Source: Lichenicola sp964658455 (lineage in GTDB: Bacteria; Pseudomonadota; Alphaproteobacteria; Acetobacterales; Acetobacteraceae). From it: DNA of 13,063 nt. Position 1 is the first letter of the stretch. Each line of letters opens with the position of its first letter. The stretch covers positions 1 to 13,063 of the forward strand of contig CAZZZA010000085.1 of the NCBI GenBank assembly GCA_964658455.1, read 5' to 3'. A program made the position numbers and the translations under genes. The notes below the pieces were generated by a model. It searched no databases. It was given only the letters and a program-made list of their open reading frames with translations, and was not told where the DNA came from. Positions 11,554 to 13,063 of this stretch are shown piece after piece.

Positions 11554-13063
11554 ATGAACCGTACCTGGCACACTTCCCTGCTGGCGACGACCGCGCTGGT
11601 GGTCGGGCTCTCCGGCGCCGGTCTCGCGCGGGCGCAGGATTCGACGACCCGGACCGTCGGGCCGCAGCGCAACGGCTCGATCGTCGCCTCCGACAACCAG
11701 TTGCTGACGCCGGCCGGAACGCTGGTGTCGCTCGGCTCGCCGGTCGTCGCCAAGGCGGTCGCGGTCAACCCGAACCGGCAGACCAGGAGCGGCGCGGTGC
11801 TGATGTTGACCGCCGCCGCGCCGGTCATCGTCTTCAACACCGTCACCGGCCAGGTCATCCAGCGCTACGTGCCGACCTCGGTGAACGGCTCGACCTTCAC
11901 CAGCAACAGCAACGGGTCGTTCACCGGCATCACCTATTCCGCCGACGGCTCCAAGCTGCTGTTCAGCCAGGACAACAATTTCGTCGCGGTGGCCAATGTC
12001 GATCCGTTCAACGGCACACTGACCCCGGCCTTCAGCGTGCCGCTGCCGTCGCCGCCGGCGAACCCGAACCTGTACAACGCGACGTCGGCCAATGCCGGCG
12101 GTCTCGCGGTGCTCGACGGCTCGCTCGGCCTGGTGGCGCTGAACGCCAACAACACGCTCGGCGTCATCAATCTTAACAACCACACGCTGGTCTCGCAGAT
12201 CCCGGTCGGCAACGCCCCGAACAGCATCGTGACCAAGGGCGATTTCGCCTATGTCAGCAACGAGGGCGGCCGTCCCGCCACCGCCGGCGACTTCACCAAT
12301 CTTTCCGACGGCACGCCGATCGTCGTCGATCGGGTGGATGCGTTCGCCACCACCGGCACGGTCTCGGTGGTCAATTTGCGCACCGGGAGGCAGACGGCGA
12401 CGATCAATGTCGGGCTGCATCCGGCGGGCATGGCGATCTCCGGATCGATGCTGTACGTCGCCAATTCCTACAGCGACACCATCTCGGAGATCGATACCGG
12501 CCTGAACCGGGTGATGCGGACGATCGATGTCGGCGTGCCGGCCAGGGACAAGAAGAAAGCCGCGTTCGGCGCCGGCGCCAACGGCATCGTCGTGGTCGGC
12601 GACCAGGCCTATGTCACGCTCGGCCAGTCGAACGCGATCGCGGTGGTCGACCTGACCGGCGACTCGTCGAACGCCGTGGTCGGCTACATCCCGACCGCCT
12701 ATTTCCCGACCACCATCGCCTACGACAAGCCGCATCACCAGCTGGTCGTCTCCGACGACAAGGGCATCGGCGCGCAAGGCTCGATCGGCACCGCGGAGGG
12801 CGCCGAGGGATTCAACACCCATCAGGAAACCGGGACCGTCAACCTGATCCCGATCCCGTCGCGGGCGGAACTGGAGAAGATGACCAGGCAGGTCATCAGG
12901 AACAACCACTGGGAATCGGAGAACATGAAGGTCGGGCCGGAATATGCCGACCGCAACGCCAGACCGGTCGCGATCCCGGCGCATATCGGCGAGCCGTCGC
13001 TGATCAAGCACGTGTTCCTGATCATCAAGGAGAACCGCACCTACGACCAGATGCTGGGCGACC
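11554..13063 (+). CDS. Secreted YncE-like beta-propeller / phosphoesterase fusion protein (3' end outside window)
   Basis: The frame is open from the ATG at 11554 to the right edge, giving 503 residues without a stop. An n-region with Arg3, a hydrophobic core and ARA before Gln28 form a signal peptide, so the protein is exported. Residues about 30-420 show beta-propeller repeats of the YVTN/YncE kind, such as GTVSVVNLRTGRQTATINVG, then MLYVANSYSDTISEID, then NAIAVVDLTGD. A linker (about 425-480, RAELEKMTRQVIRNNHW) leads to HVFLIIKENRTYDQMLGD at 486-503, the opening motif of the phosphoesterase/alkaline-phosphatase-like superfamily (PF04185 type). Glu493 and Asn494 fit metal ligands; Thr496 lies beside them. 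Proteins of this two-part architecture are usually near 900 residues, so most of the catalytic domain is beyond the window. The substrate is unknown; hydrolysis of phosphate esters in the periplasm is likely. The ribosome binding site is a modest AAGGCGAG about 10 nt upstream. Confidence 0.88.
   Translation, partial: MNRTWHTSLLATTALVVGLSGAGLARAQDSTTRTVGPQRNGSIVASDNQLLTPAGTLVSLGSPVVAKAVAVNPNRQTRSGAVLMLTAAAPVIVFNTVTGQVIQRYVPTSVNGSTFTSNSNGSFTGITYSADGSKLLFSQDNNFVAVANVDPFNGTLTPAFSVPLPSPPANPNLYNATSANAGGLAVLDGSLGLVALNANNTLGVINLNNHTLVSQIPVGNAPNSIVTKGDFAYVSNEGGRPATAGDFTNLSDGTPIVVDRVDAFATTGTVSVVNLRTGRQTATINVGLHPAGMAISGSMLYVANSYSDTISEIDTGLNRVMRTIDVGVPARDKKKAAFGAGANGIVVVGDQAYVTLGQSNAIAVVDLTGDSSNAVVGYIPTAYFPTTIAYDKPHHQLVVSDDKGIGAQGSIGTAEGAEGFNTHQETGTVNLIPIPSRAELEKMTRQVIRNNHWESENMKVGPEYADRNARPVAIPAHIGEPSLIKHVFLIIKENRTYDQMLGD

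Noticed and set aside
11503..13011. A 502-codon minus-strand frame over the phosphoesterase fusion
   Set aside because: The plus strand encodes a signal peptide, propeller repeats and a catalytic motif. The minus frame is Arg/Asp/His-rich shadow sequence.

Overview
The window is a GC-rich (about 70% by eye), densely packed bacterial chromosome segment. It looks like an alphaproteobacterium, probably Acetobacteraceae or a related Rhodospirillales lineage. That placement is inferred from the base composition, the tadA / pseudouridine synthase / rsmD neighbourhood, the GalP/AraE-type sugar porter, and an EcfG-like (alphaproteobacterial general stress) promoter candidate upstream of a DegP/HtrA protease. 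No tRNA, rRNA, insertion sequence, CRISPR array or phage gene was seen.

Layout. Positions 1-1153 (+): the 3' end of a CorC/HlyC-type hemolysin-family protein, then a translationally coupled gene with a helical HEPN-like N-terminus, a Pro/Glu/Lys linker and an MbcA/ParS/Xre-like C-terminus. Positions 1159-1920 (-): a dienelactone-hydrolase-family enzyme with the full Glu/Cys/Asp/His set. Positions 2096-3967 (+): a 623-residue protein I cannot assign, whose last third faintly resembles a glycosyltransferase. Positions 3986-5401 (-): an MFS sugar porter. Positions 5530-6318 (+): a TauE/SafE permease. Positions 6340-7959 (-): a periplasmic DegP/HtrA protease. Positions 8071-8514 (-): TadA. Positions 8571-11336 (+): a tight run of a PuuD-like class I glutamine amidotransferase, an RsuA/RluB-family pseudouridine synthase, RsmD and an OmpR-family response regulator, with junctions of -4, +1 and +18 bp. 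From 11554 to the right edge (+): a secreted YncE-like beta-propeller joined to a phosphoesterase domain that is cut off by the window.

How the genes relate. TadA, the pseudouridine synthase and RsmD all modify RNA of the translation machinery and form the housekeeping core. The amidotransferase and the kinase-less response regulator sit in or after that core and may be co-transcribed with it. The only non-coding stretch over 200 bp, 11337-11553, lies between the response regulator and the secreted phosphoesterase. It carries 11-bp-phased repeats resembling a PHO box plus a separate palindrome, so it looks like a genuine control region. The left half is a mosaic of single genes in alternating orientation, with three convergent pairs separated by only 5, 18 and 21 bp.

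I do not see a clearly new multi-gene system. The best candidates for something undescribed are the HEPN-like/MbcA-like fusion at 320-1153, the unassigned 623-residue protein at 2096-3967, and the phased repeats before the phosphoesterase.
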